Shown piece after piece: positions 10,498-21,567 of a DNA stretch of 64,000 nucleotides. Location of the stretch: assembly GCA_947069175.1 (NCBI GenBank), contig CAMTDV010000003.1, positions 81,321,978 to 81,385,977 of the forward strand, read 5' to 3'. The notes under the pieces were generated by a model, which was not told the origin of the DNA, made no database searches, and saw nothing but the letters and a program-made list of their open reading frames with translations. Origin of the DNA: Scalesia atractyloides (lineage: Eukaryota; Streptophyta; Magnoliopsida; Asterales; Asteraceae). Made by a program: the position numbers and the translations under genes. Position 1 is the stretch's first letter. The number at the start of each line of letters is the position of its first letter.

Positions 10498-11329
10498 CTA
10501 CAAGAAATACATATCAAGAGTATGAGTTGGATGCTTTTGGGATCATGTGTCGTATTTAGGAATGAACATTCATAAAATAAACATAGCAAAATAAATCTAC
10601 TACATCCATAGGATGTCTTGGGCTTTGCTCGTAATTGGGCCTTGCATGCCGCCATACTTCACCTTCGTAATCATGTAGGCCCCCATGATTACCGGGTTTT
10701 TCATATGGTTCGCACGTGTTTACCTGGTTACGTACACTAAAACCCGAAGAAAATCGAGAAATATGTATGTAACGTATGATATTCGGAATGTATCCAGGTG
10801 TGGACACGGTGACACCTCAAAGTGGGGTTAGTTCGAACGACGTTTGGTGTGGCATGCTTTGGCCTAATAGGTCCTTCGTCCTCTCATCGTTAGTCCCCAG
10901 GTAGGCAACTGGTCCGTTATATTGGATTTATACGAATGCCAACCTAGACAGGACGTTCCGACTACCGGTACTTGTACCCTTACAGTTACTACATGCCCGT
11001 CGCAGAACTCACTTTGATGAGATTTGAAAATTGAAAAAAAATGCGACAAAATCTTGAATAACGGAAGTACGAAGATGATTTGAATATGTGAATATTGTAA
11101 TATGTATGATGAATATGTATGTAAGTATGTATGTTCAACTGTAAGCATAATTTACTATATATCACAAAATGTAATGTTGGAAATGTTTGCATGCATTTGT
11201 GTATGTAATAAATATGAAACAAATAAATATCATAAGTTTGCATGTAACCACATAAACAATTAAAATCTAATCAACTATAGTATAGGCTCTAAGGGTCTAA
11301 TAACCTATCCTATATCCCTATAGTCAAAA

Positions 11330-11341
11330 GCTCTGATACCA
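11330..11341 (-). other. Primer-binding site for initiator Met tRNA, copy 2
   Basis: Minus-strand TGGTATCAGAGC, three bases from LTR copy 3. Confidence 0.9.
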
Positions 11342-12495
11342 ATCTGTCACACCCCGACCCGCAGCGGAAAAGGGTTTTCATCAAAGCTCATGACATTTAT
11401 TATAATGTTTCATATTTATTATTTCAATTTAAAAGAGATCATACAATCATATCAAACAAATATAACATGTTCTATTCATCCTTCTAAACTTCATTATTTT
11501 TCTTCTAAGGCAATTTCCTATGTTTTCAATGCTTCATCCTGTTCACCTGTATCATATGTAAAAATGGTTTTTGGATCAACAAAAAGTTGGCGAGTGAACC
11601 TTGTTAGAAAACATTTATTATTTATTTCTTGTTGTATTTAATATGGAAAAATTGTGCAATATTCATATATGAACAAACATAAATAAACATACAATAACAA
11701 CAATTAGCATACAATTACAAACCATTAGCATACGATATCAAACAACAACAAACAATAACATACATTAACAAACCAACAGCATACAATAACATATCAACTT
11801 GCATAAATATATAACATAAATGAAACTGTGCGATCAAGGCTCAATCAACGGAGCCGATCGTATTGCATGTACTGAAAATGATAAATGTCTGTGCGATCAA
11901 GGCTCAATCAAACGGAGCCGATCGTATGTTGGCAACGCCAGGTTCACGCTCATAATGTAATGGGGAACTTCTCAACGCTCATAATGTAATGGGGAGCGGC
12001 GGCCTATGAAATTGCATGTACTGAAAATAATAAATTAACTCTAAACAATAACCACACAAACAGTTTATATGAACTGAATACACATTTATTCATGATATGA
12101 TGAATGCACAATGATTTGAATATAATAAATAGTAAGACACATGATACACCCCAAAAACGTGATTTAAACGGGGAATTTGTAGAGATTCACTCACAGTGGA
12201 TGCGTTCGGTGAATGATGATGAATGCGCACGAGTTTAGAGGATTGATCGTCGAGGAATAATTAACCTAATTAATAAAGAAAAGTAAGGTAAATAAATGGA
12301 TTTTATTAACAACTTTAATAGGATTTTTGGATATATTTTTGTGAGTTTTAGGCTATTTTCTAACTTTAAAAATGTTATTTTTAAGTATTTTTAATTGATT
12401 TTTAAATAAAATAAATAAATAAAAATAATAAAAAAAATGTTGACTTTTTGACCGTTGACTTGTTGACCGTTGACCGGTTTTATTGTGTAATTTGT

Positions 12496-12572
12496 GTGCG
12501 CCGGGTGAGGCTCGAACCCGAGACCTCCCGTTCGCGTGCACGCAGCTCTACCAACTGAGCTACGTGTCTAAC
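12496..12572 (-). pseudogene. tRNA-derived module 1 in LTR copy 3
   Basis: Same as the modules at 739-815 and 6050-6126. Confidence 0.6.
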
Positions 12573-12662
12573 CTGAAATATTTCTGTTTTTAATTATATT
12601 TATATACTAATTGAATTAATCCGAAAATCATTTATTTTAAAAACGATTTTAATGTCTCGCTC

Positions 12663-12740
12663 GGTGCTCGCCACAGGTCTCGAACCCGGGACCTGTGGTT
12701 TAGTTTGGCACACAGTCCACCGCTGGACTGTGTGTCTAAC
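12663..12740 (-). pseudogene. tRNA-derived module 2 in LTR copy 3
   Basis: Same as the module at 906-983. Confidence 0.5.
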
Positions 12741-12831
12741 TTGGTAATTATTCTGGTTTTTATTATACTTAACATCTTACTGAAGTTAACCCGGTTCGGT
12801 CTCTAAAAAAAAGGCATTTAATTTCTGTGAA

Positions 12832-12912
12832 GGTGCGTGTGACAAGAATCGAACTCGGGACGTATGCGTGTTTTTGTTCGCACACACTCCATCGTTGGAC
12901 TGTTTGTCTAAC
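12832..12912 (-). pseudogene. tRNA-derived module 3 in LTR copy 3
   Basis: Same as the module at 6386-6466. Confidence 0.45.
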
Positions 12913-13897
12913 CCATTCATAAACTGATTTTAATTAAACTTATATTATAACCCGTCTTCTTCGCTCAAGAACACGGACAGTGATAACTTAACTGATTTAT
13001 GTCTAATTTGATTATCAAACATTATACGCAATTGAAAGATAATGAATGGAGAGAGTTTGGGGGAAAGAATATACCGATCAGCGTCTTTCACAGAACTCCG
13101 GCGAAGACTCGTCGGCTCTGTTTGTGAACTTCGGCTGTTAGAGTCAATTACCAGTTTTGTTCGATTAGTTATGATATGGAGGTACTTAAACAAGGATTTA
13201 CAGGAGTTTGGAGGGTTATACCGATTCACAGCATAAGATCAGAAGTTTCAGAGGATTTTCCGGCGAGAGCTGATTATTCCGGCTACGTCGTCTGGGATAG
13301 ATTCTGATGGTTGGATTGAAGTTAGTTACAGTCTAACATCGGATTAAAACGGAAAGAATCGAGGTATTTACCGTGTAGATGAAATCTCGGTTTTCCGACG
13401 ACTTGCAGAGAATTCCGGCGAGTGAAATTTCTTGCGACAGAGATTCTTCAGAGGTTTAAGGTGAGTGGGAGTGATGTCAGTACGAGTTCTATGATCTTAT
13501 TTTTGGGTAAGAAGAAAAGATGGATTGAATTCGGTTTTCCGGCGAAACTTTCCGGTTAATTTACAGAGAATTCCGGCGATTTCCGGCGAAGTTTTCTGAG
13601 TGAAATGAAGAGTGCAAGTTGAATAGCTTCCTGAGATTAACTGATGAACAAGGTATAATCCCGGATTTGAGTTGTATTTTCGGTTTCAATAGAAATTTAA
13701 GGCAATGAATGTAATTGATGGTTTTCTTCGGTTATAACCGACCTTACTGTTAATGTTTACGTTATGACCAAAAACAAACGGCAAACTTTGACGAAATTGT
13801 CGGGATTTCCGGCGTGAGCGGATTTGGGCGCGTTGTGTAACTGGGTTTTGATTTCCAGATTTAATTTATGTATTAATTGTTTCAATATGTAAACAAA

Positions 13898-13984
13898 GAT
13901 CACGAGTGGCGGAGCGGTTGAATGTGTGTGTGTTAAAGCTTTGCTGGCTCTCGGCTGACCCGGGTTCGAGTCCCGGCTTCAGCA
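13898..13984 (+). pseudogene. tRNA-derived module 4 (Ser/Leu-like) in LTR copy 3
   Basis: Same 87-bp module as at 7451-7537, with an intact T-arm and box B. Confidence 0.55.
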
Positions 13985-14167
13985 TATTATTTTTAATTCA
14001 CTATTTTTAATACATTTTCAAAAATAAATTTTATATTCTAATATACTTATTAATTATGCATCGTTTAAAATTAATTTGGGCATTAAATACGCCACGAAAT
14101 TTTTAACTAGTTGTTCGGTTAATAAACGAAGCGGGTTTGGTAAATCCGGTTTTTGGCGGATGTTACA

Positions 14168-14968
14168 CATCATACCCGACTGTTAATCCATTTATACAGA
14201 TTGGATTAATGCATTATAATATATCACGAATCAAATGATAATAAAAGGAAATTAAGTATTTGTACCGAATTTAGCAGTTTCTTCGGTTTTTTTCGGCGAT
14301 GCACAGTTTTCCGGCGATGCACGGTTGGCGAGAAGCAGAATTGAGACTGTGGAGGTTCTTTCGAGAGTTTTAGAGAGATGAGAGGATGTGAGCGAGTTCA
14401 ACTGAGGTGCAAGGATCCCTATTTATAGGTGAAAGTTAGTTTGAAGGTGGGTTTCGGTTTCGAAGATTCCGGTCAAAACATTAAAATCTCCCCATAAATA
14501 CATAACCGTTTTGACCCAATGATTGCACTTAACTCACAAAGTTGAAATTGTTTCTGGGGTTTAAATCGAACATAAAAGGGAGAATTGATGATGATTTTGA
14601 GGTTACAGTTTTCTGTATTTTTTTGAATCTTGCAGATTTGCTTGCGGTTTCATTATAAATTTAGTTTGTTTTCAGATTTAAACATAAGTGTGTGTAGTCT
14701 AGTGGTGTAGGTTGTGTGAACTTTGTGGGGAAACCCGGGTTCGATTCCCGGCCCCCCCTTTGTTTGTTTCATTTTAATTTTTTTATTATTTTTAGCTAAT
14801 TCTCTTTATTTATATATATGTATATATATATATTATAGATCTTAATTAATTATTTATTAACTATAAATATCAATTTAAATAACACAACAAAATGTGCAAC
14901 GAACTTCAAATAAATACTTGATTTTTAAACGGTGCGGGTTTTGAAACCCGTTTTACATGAATGTTACA
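14168..14968 (-). repeat. Fragment of a diverged relative of the same LTR
   Basis: Sequence identity to the array LTR is low but the order of parts is the same as in 6490-7720: a region rich in CCGGCG motifs, a plus-strand tRNA-derived module (14688-14757), an AT-rich stretch, a GGGTTT/AAACCCG-rich stretch, and an ATGTTACA end at 14968. I read it as the end of a related LTR abutting the array; this is inference from layout. Confidence 0.5.
14688..14757 (+). pseudogene. tRNA-derived module in the diverged LTR fragment
   Basis: TAGTCTAGTGGT resembles box A; GGTTCGATTCC is a consensus box B with a T-stem CCGGG/CCCGG. It is shorter than module 4 of the array but in the same relative place. Confidence 0.5.
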
Positions 14969-15103
14969 ACCACATCAGTTGATGGTATTTATGGCATATG
15001 TATATATCGTTTTAGTCTAAAATAAACCTAGCTAATACAACTAAATTTGGCAACATACCTTGTTTTTATATACGGCAGTTAAAATAAAAACCAATCGTAC
15101 CAC

Positions 15104-15189
15104 ATGGAGGTCTCCGGTAAACTCAAGCCTCTTTAACCTCATCGTCATCGACCGATGAGGTGTTTAAGGTCTATTTCAAGGCTTTGGTG
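15104..15189 (+). pseudogene. RBR copy 1, exon 1 fragment
   Basis: Starts ATGGAGGTCTCCGGTAAACT, nearly the start of RBR copy 3 (49571), and ends in the conserved FKVYFKALV-coding stretch. About 75 nt in the middle of the exon start are deleted and a stop (TAA) appears within the remnant. The 40 bp upstream, with a TATAC-GGCAGTTAAAA element, resemble the region before RBR copy 2 (about 36355-36395), so the 5' flank is also paralogous. At 15190 the match stops and mitochondrial sequence begins. The rest of this gene copy resumes at about 22180 (intron 1) and 22990 (exon 2). Confidence 0.75.
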
Positions 15190-15584
15190 TTTGTATCGAG
15201 CAACTGGCCTTAAATTGTATCAAGATACAGACCCATCTCATAAGATGTTGTAAGCTACAGGCCTTATTCGACGAAGCTTAAATTAAAGCAGACATCAAGA
15301 GCTAAGAAGGAGGCCAACAAGCCCTTTTGAAGCTAATGCCTAAGAAGCTACAGGACATAGAAGCAGACCAACAAGTGGATTGAATCTTTTTCAGTCTAGA
15401 GACTGGCGGATTACCTTCGAAACAAAGGATTGAAAAATTCCTTCTGCTTTGGACAAGATAAGTGGACAGATGAGTTGAATATTACAGGGACTGATAAGCT
15501 AAGCGAGGTTCCCCTTTGAGATCTCCCAACCTAAAGGCTTTATTTAGAGGTGGGTCTTTCAACCGCCTACTCTTTAGATGAAGG

Positions 15585-15998
15585 GTGCACTACAAAAGAA
15601 TAAGTACTAAAGAGATTCAATGGGGGGATTTCGCCACTACTGAGTCGACTATAAACTATTCATCTTGCTTGGAACTGTCGTTGTGTATGGGAAAGAGGGC
15701 TTCTACCTATGCTTGGACAAGGGTGAATAGTCCCAAAAGGGACGGGAAAAAGCCACTAGAAAGGTCATCCACCAAGTATCAAAGGCGCTGGGTAGTCCAC
15801 TTTATCCGTGACTCTGAGTACAAGATTTTCGGGATCAAGAAACTAGCAAACAAATATGCTCAGCTGGACTCTTTTCTCGTATGCCCGGAAAATTGCATTT
15901 TGGTACAACTCTGCTTGCTGCAAAGCCTTTATTTCTCGTCCAAACACTCCAAATCTGCACTCCCTTTACTCCATAGGGCCGAAGCCTTATTAAGTTAA
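15585..15998 (+). CDS. Unrecognised mitochondrial-type ORF, 137 codons
   Basis: The ORF runs from ATG to stop inside the mitochondrial block. I recognise no domain: the product is basic in the middle and has a leucine-rich C-terminus, and no membrane segment is convincing. Plant mitochondrial intergenic DNA contains many chance or chimeric ORFs of this size, and in a nuclear copy it has no reason to be expressed. It is listed only because it is one of the longer open frames in the block. Probably not a gene. Confidence 0.2.
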   Translation: MHYKRISTKEIQWGDFATTESTINYSSCLELSLCMGKRASTYAWTRVNSPKRDGKKPLERSSTKYQRRWVVHFIRDSEYKIFGIKKLANKYAQLDSFLVCPENCILVQLCLLQSLYFSSKHSKSALPLLHRAEALLS

Positions 15999-16479
15999 GA
16001 ATGAAGAAGGGCTTTATTTATAGAGAGAGGGTCAGGGGCGATCTATATTGCTTACCACAGCTCTATTCCCGACTTGAAATCCATAACGGACTTTAAGAGA
16101 GGATGAACATTCCCGTTCTATAGGTAGCACTGCCCCTATTAGAGAAGGGTGAGGGCCCACTTCCATACTTCTGATCTGCTAGCACTGTGAATTACCTTAG
16201 ACCTACGCAGCAGGAATGAGATGGAGCACCTACTCTACTGGCCGTCTGCTCTCGCGAGGTCGTCCTTATCTAGGTACAAAAAGGACATTACGGGATATCT
16301 CCAAAATTCGATGTACTTCGTGCAGGACACATCTCATGTTTGCCGAATCTAAAAACCATCGCTTTTGCATCCAAACACTTCACGGCGGCTATGATCAGAT
16401 CCCAGTGTTGGTTCACTTTTGACTTTATCCTCCACCAAATCTTCTGATCTCTTGTTCTCAATGATGTTAAGCAGGTCAT

Positions 16480-17240
16480 TCGACATGATGCAGTATTTTG
16501 AAAGAAAATTCCATCAAATCAAAGGAGTTGACATTTCTGACATCTCTTGACACCCTTACTTTTCATATGGGCCTTGCCTCATGATTTTCTTGGCAAGCAT
16601 TTGGCTGTTGACGTGTCCTCCGCACCCACTTGAATGAGCTTGTTCAGCAATGTGTGCTCCTTATTTCGGAAGGGCAAGTGTCCTTTTGTAAAGGACATCT
16701 CCCAAGATCACAAATCGTCGGGAAAGTACCCTCCGGGCTCTCCTCTGATCACGAGTGGCGTACTCCGGTATGAACCCGTCTTGAGGTATTGTAGAAAGAA
16801 TAATACCATGGTTCCCATCGTCCTCGTAATCTTCATCGTCTTGACTGGTGATAGTTCATCATGTTCCAACTCCCGATAGTCTTCATCCAAGAAGAGAAAT
16901 GAGTCCCGTTCGGCGAAAGGGCTCTCTGTGGCTCGGATGTCGATGACAAGCGACTCTGTGCTTCGGTGTACTAGCATGTGTACTAGAGCGGCTGAGTATG
17001 AATTCCATAAGGGCTGGCGAGTCAGCCAAGCGATTTCTATTCTCGGAACATGGGTGAAGGGGATCTCCCTAAAGCGCTTGATCAGGTCAATGGCAAGTAC
17101 TTGGTACGATATGAGTTGGGTCTCTTTGGTCTTCCATTCTCCTATAACTCTCTCTATAAAAAAAATCCTTTCCCCCTTTTCATAATACCCACGGTAAGCA
17201 TCCTGCTCTCGATCCAGAGCTACTGCTTCAACAATCAACT
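16480..17240 (-). pseudogene. Ty3/gypsy pol fragment (RNase H to integrase zinc finger) inside the mitochondrial block
   Basis: On the minus strand, starting near 17238, residues like GEWKTKETQLISYQ and FREIPFTHVPRIE match the C-terminal part of a gypsy RNase H domain. After frameshifts, a TRDQRRARRVLSRRFVILGD-type stretch matches the linker before integrase, and CGGHVNSQMLAKKIMRQG matches the integrase HHCC region near 16590. At least three frame changes and stops are needed, so it is dead. The longest open frame is 16708-17238 (176 codons). No LTR is nearby. Plant mitochondrial genomes commonly hold nuclear retroelement fragments, which is the likeliest source. Confidence 0.7.
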
Positions 17241-18187
17241 GAGCTTAGGAAGTCAGGTTAAGACGTCGAGTTATAATTGGTCTTGCCCAAGGAGATGAAA
17301 AAGAATTAGGGCTTGCTTTCCCAATTCACATCTATGAGCGATGATTCCTCTATCTCTTGCTCGCTTCGATCGGACTCTGGCAGCTTAGGGAAGAAGGATA
17401 GCTCGCTAACAAGGCCCCTAAATGACCGCTCAGAAGGCCTACCTCTATTTTCCCAATCTCTCACTCGCTCGTCCTCTCTCATGAAAGATTGTCTCTCCTC
17501 TCCCGGCGGCTTTTAGTCATGTCTATAGCCAGTTGCTAAGACGATTCCCACTCAAGCATTCTCATTCAACGGTCTATCAATGCTGCTTTATTTAGTTCAA
17601 AATTCCTTTATTTCTACTAGTTCTTACATAAGAATTTGCAGGAAGTAAACGAAGTCTTTCCTTTCGAAATCCACTCCTGAAGTCACGTCTTTCAGTACTG
17701 GGACTGAAGTCAAGTACTTTCGAGTTGCTCTTTGCCCAAAGCCCTCTTTCCGACTTAGAAAGACCAATTCACAATAGCTTTAGCATCTCTTGAGTTGGAA
17801 AGGTCTTTATCGAACTAAGGGGAAGGTTTCGAACCCTAGTAGTAGAATGGAGCGGGCTGACTTCCATGCTAACACGAGTAGTTTAACTCGAATTACCTCG
17901 TAAGAGCGTTTCTCATTTTTTTGCTTTGCTAGAAACTTTTGAAAAAGTCTTCAAATAGCCATTCATAGTTTACGAATTATGCTTAGTAGGAACCTAAACA
18001 CAAGAATGGTTCAGAGTCAGACCACGCCTTATGACGAAAGGGGGAGAAAGGACTGGCACTTGACCGACCCGCCATCTCTTTTCTTCAATAATGCCTTCGC
18101 TTCACTTCAAGACGCTACTTGCCAATAAGAAAAAAAAAACTACATTTTTGAATGGAAGAAGCCGAAGGGGTGAACGAGCGCTGCCGT

Positions 18188-18739
18188 TAGGCGTGCTAAA
18201 CGGGTCGTGTTCGCGGGTTGGCGGGTTCAACCCGACCCGAAACCAAAAATTTTACACGAACCCCAACCCGACCCGAACCCGAAAATCGTATCATATATAT
18301 GAACCCGAACACGACCCGAAGTTTTGTGGATTGACCCGAACACGACCCGTTTAACCCGAATTTTTTAATTTTTTTTCTAAAACTAATATATTAAAATTAA
18401 AAATTACTTAAAAAACACAAATGTATATAATAATATCATATTTAAATTATAAAAGCTATGTTAATTTCTCCTTTTAAGTTATAATCATGGCATAAAATAC
18501 ACGCCCCATTTAATTTATGAGATAAAATATATTGTAAAAAATATAATATAGTATAAATGTGTTAAACGGGTCAACCCGCCAACCCGACCAGGTTGACCCG
18601 AACCTGACCCGTAAACCTAAACGGGTTCGCGTGTTCAACCCGAAACTGACCCGAACCTGTTTAGACGAAACCTAAACCCGCGAATTTCGTGTTAGGTTCA
18701 TGTCGGGTTTCCGGGTCGTGTCAGAAATTCACACCCCTA
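18188..18739. mobile_element. Non-autonomous hAT element, 552 bp
   Basis: Flanked by a perfect 8-bp duplication GCTGCCGT (18180-18187 and 18740-18747), the hAT target size. Ends are TAGGCGTGC and, reading inward from the other side, TAGGGGTGT, matching the hAT TAGGGGTG-type terminus. Subterminal regions are packed with CGGGT/ACCCG motifs in opposite orientation; the core is AT-rich and has no transposase ORF. Confidence 0.85.
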
Positions 18740-19503
18740 GCTGCCGTAACGAGCTATCCTTCTGCCGGCCTTTATAGGAGTAGGGGAGCGTGGTGAGATA
18801 GATAGACGTCCAATCCTGCAGCAGCTAGTTGCTCGGCCTTAGTCTTGGGCTGATCTCACTTTTCAATCAAGCCCTTTTGTACTTCGATCCAATCAATCGA
18901 TCGATCAAGAGGCTAATCTCTTTTGTTTGGGCCGATAGCTAAAAGAAATTCCTCGCTTTCTCTTGAACAAGGGAAGGGCAGCATAGCATTAGCTTCAATG
19001 AAACAAGCTCAACCTTGATCAAGGTGGTAGGCCGAAGAACCGGTGAACGCTTCAACTTGGCCATTGAAGAAGGCGAAGGCTGGGCGAGAGACTAGGCCAA
19101 CTTACTGCTTACTGCTATGCCATGGTTGAAGCTTTAGGCTCCATAGACGGAACTATGTATTAGGTATTAGGGAGGGGAGGACACCACTCAGCACCCCACG
19201 GAGCGGCGGGGTTCAATGCCTAAAAAGAAAAATAAATAAATAAAAAGAAAAGGGGGAAAGATGACTCTATGGCTGAGGGGAGGAGAGAAAGAATGCATGC
19301 ATGGATATTATGTCTGTCGGAGGTTCGAGAATCTATGTAAGGACATCTAAAGCTAAGGTTACGAAGTAAAGGAAGTCCGAGAGAAGTGGTGATCTCATCT
19401 TGCTTGCTGGGAGAGAGGAAGCTTCCGGACCACCTTTTCCAGCCAGATAGCGAGCGATCACTCAGCAATGAACACTAACTGAAAGCGGCCGGGAATGAGT
19501 ACC

Positions 19504-19575
19504 TATCCCTTACAGGAATCGAACCCGTGTCTTCGACATGAAAAGACGATGTCCTAACCACTGGACGAAAGGGAC
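19504..19575 (-). tRNA. trnE: tRNA-Glu(UUC), mitochondrial type, in nuclear copy
   Basis: A 72-nt gene that folds as a cloverleaf: acceptor GTCCCTT pairs with AAGGGAT (one G-T), the anticodon is TTC in the loop CTTTTCATG, and the T-loop is TTCGATT. The sequence is the plant mitochondrial trnE type and looks intact. In a nuclear insertion it may or may not be transcribed; it has box A and box B and could be active. Confidence 0.85.
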
Positions 19576-20197
19576 CAAAAAGCCATTCTTCATATACCGC
19601 TCCGTGGGCTCTGAGAATAGAAGTGGTTCGTTTTCTTTCTATACGAAATTAAAGATTTCGTTTGTGTTCATGTTGGTGATTTCAGATGTAAATTTGGCGG
19701 TCCGTCCCCCCTTCCTACGGTTCCCCCACCCCCTGAATAAGTAAGGCCCCGCTCTTTCTAAGAAAAAAAAGAGGGGCGAAGCGCCCGTTTGAAGTGGTGA
19801 AGGCCTTTGCTACAGTAAGAAAAAAAGTAGGTTTCGATTACGAAGTCACTTAGTCGAACTATAAAGAAAGAGAGGCTAAGGTTACGAAGTAAGGTCAACT
19901 GGTTAAGGAAAGCTCAGATTATGAAAAAGTTTAGCCATTAATTAATTAAGTAGTAGTGAGACGGAGTTGCGTCAGCTGTGGATATAGACTAGGCTAAGGG
20001 GTGGACTTCATCTCTTATATTCTCTTCACTTACACCTTACACTTCTGCTGAGTCTAACGAGGCTCAGGTGCGGAGCCTTCCGCTGTCACTGTGGAGCGAG
20101 ACTGCGCAAAGGTAGCACATCAGAGAAACTTCGCTGACTTTCTCATAAACCTTGATTTCGCTACGCTCAATAAGAAGCCAGAATAGCTGAAATTGGT

Positions 20198-20692
20198 TTG
20201 TGTTCCGTTTCCAAAGTCAGTCGTCTTTACCCAAGTGTGAACTTCAGACGACTCTCAAGCGGTTCCATTCCTTCTTACTATACTTCTGGGTCAACCCAAC
20301 CCGAATGGGAAGAAGGGGGGCAGCCAAACAGCGGTCCACTTTGTATGTTTGCTGAGCAGGCCAATCAGGCATTTTCTTTTTTTAGAAAAACAAGGGAACT
20401 TCTCACCGAAGGAGGCAGTAGGAATGAAGGAGGTGGGAAGCTACCGCTTCTAGAAGGGTTGCTTATCCTTCACTTTTTTAGAGCGTATCGCTATGAAAAA
20501 GATTTATGTAATCGGAAAAAGGGTTACGGTTGCGGAAACCAGAGAAAGTCGGGAACCATCGGTTACCTTTTGAATCAAGTAGCAACGAGCCGAGTATTAC
20601 GACTACAGGGGGAGAAGCAAAGCTTCGTAGACAGCTTCGCTTCCTCGTTGCTTCTTTCTAGGGACCAGCTTCTCAAGTGGGTGGCTTGGTAA
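20198..20692 (+). CDS. Unrecognised mitochondrial-type ORF, 164 codons
   Basis: The longest plus-strand open frame in the mitochondrial block. The product is Ser/Arg-rich at the N-terminus, has a short leucine-rich segment (LLEGLLILHFF) and no domain I know. Neither the start nor any ribosome-binding context can be judged. It could be a chimeric mitochondrial ORF or part of an intergenic repeat; as a nuclear copy it is unlikely to work. There is no neighbouring mitochondrial gene to suggest co-transcription. Confidence 0.25.
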   Translation: MCSVSKVSRLYPSVNFRRLSSGSIPSYYTSGSTQPEWEEGGQPNSGPLCMFAEQANQAFSFFRKTRELLTEGGSRNEGGGKLPLLEGLLILHFFRAYRYEKDLCNRKKGYGCGNQRKSGTIGYLLNQVATSRVLRLQGEKQSFVDSFASSLLLSRDQLLKWVAW

Positions 20693-21491
20693 GCAAGCTA
20701 CCTTCAGCATCGGTAAAATCCCTATAATAGGCCGGAATGGTGGGGAAGGAAGCCCCCCTACTTCAATGGAAAGGGGGGAAGAGCCCTTTCACAATCGCTC
20801 CTCTACAACTACCTTTCGCCCAACATGATCACGAACGAAGACAGAGAATTGCGTAGATGAGAGGATGAAACTAACCAACCCACTTGTCCTGATCGGAACG
20901 ATTGAAGAAAGAAAGAGAATGGTGTCCCCTTTCGCCCAGGGGACATCGTCGGAGAACACTGTCGGGGACAGGGTTGAGAACCTTCCGTTGCTTACACCCT
21001 TTAAGTGTTCGTTCTTCCGGGGATAGATCTGGTTTCAAGATCTATGAACAAGAGAGATCCCTAAATCTCCATTTTAAAAAAGAGATGAATAGATAAGGAG
21101 AAGCCGGCTGAAGGAAGGGCGCTAGCGAGCAAGAAAAAGGATGCGCTAACGCGCAACGGCTTTCCTTTCTCTGATAGAGGCTCGCTTCTTCAATTCAAGT
21201 TCAGCTTCTTTTCATTTTGATAGGAGTAGGTGCTTGCTGCTCGCTCACTGTCTACTAAATGAGCCGTTACTGCCCGCGCGGCCCCTCTCTTTAATCTTAA
21301 GTAAAGTGAAGTCAAATCAATGAAGTGAACAGCCCAACCTCTTTGTTTGAAGCTTTGTTTCACTTCATTCGGAAAGAGAACAATAGACTTGCAACTATAG
21401 TATAGGAAAAAGCTTCTCTTTGATAGCGGTCATAGGGGAGTTCAGAAAGGATCTGATCGTAGATAGAGACTGAAACCTGTGCAGGGGTAGG

Positions 21492-21567
21492 GGTGGATGT
21501 AGCCAAGTGGATCAAGACAGTGGATTGTGAATCCACCACGCGCGGGTTCAATCCCCGTTGTTCGCCC
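21492..21567 (+). tRNA. trnH: tRNA-His(GUG), plastid-derived type, in nuclear copy
   Basis: Contains GATGTAGCCAAGTGGATCAA, anticodon loop ATTGTGAATC and T-arm GGGTTCAATCCCC. This is the plastid trnH type that plant mitochondria use after intracellular transfer. A few substitutions against the usual plastid form (GTGGATG in place of GCGGATG at the acceptor, GTTGTTCGCC at the 3' side) weaken the acceptor stem. Confidence 0.8.

Larger units (their letters stand above)
1..14167 (-). mobile_element. Tandem array LTR-internal-LTR-internal-LTR of a gag-only Ty3/gypsy-like element
   Basis: Three LTR copies (1-1273, cut by the window edge; 4899-7720; 11345-14167) alternate with two nearly identical internal regions (1274-4898 and 7721-11344). 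LTRs start TGTAACA and end TGTGACA when read on the minus strand. Each internal region begins with a primer-binding site complementary to initiator Met tRNA and ends in a purine tract next to the lower-coordinate LTR. Only gag is encoded; about 1.4 kb between gag and the 3' LTR holds no protease, RT, RNase H or integrase, so the element is non-autonomous. The internal copies differ by about two changes in 3.6 kb. Target duplications cannot be tested because the left end lies about 410 bp outside the window. Confidence 0.9.
11345..14167 (-). repeat. LTR copy 3 (5' LTR of the array), 2823 bp
   Basis: Full-length LTR with the same termini as copy 2 and all four tRNA-derived modules. Because the element lies on the minus strand, this is the outermost 5' LTR and the likely promoter of the array. 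It differs from LTR 2 by roughly 13 substitutions and small indels, concentrated in its higher-coordinate half. Confidence 0.92.

Noticed and set aside
1..14167. Array as a pure assembly duplication
   Set aside because: The three LTRs carry different substitutions and one lacks 1137 bp, so they are distinct sequences; long reads would still be worth checking.
16634..17298. Plus-strand ORFs at 16634-16879, 16928-17185 and 17050-17298
   Set aside because: They are antisense to the gypsy pol fragment, which explains the openness.
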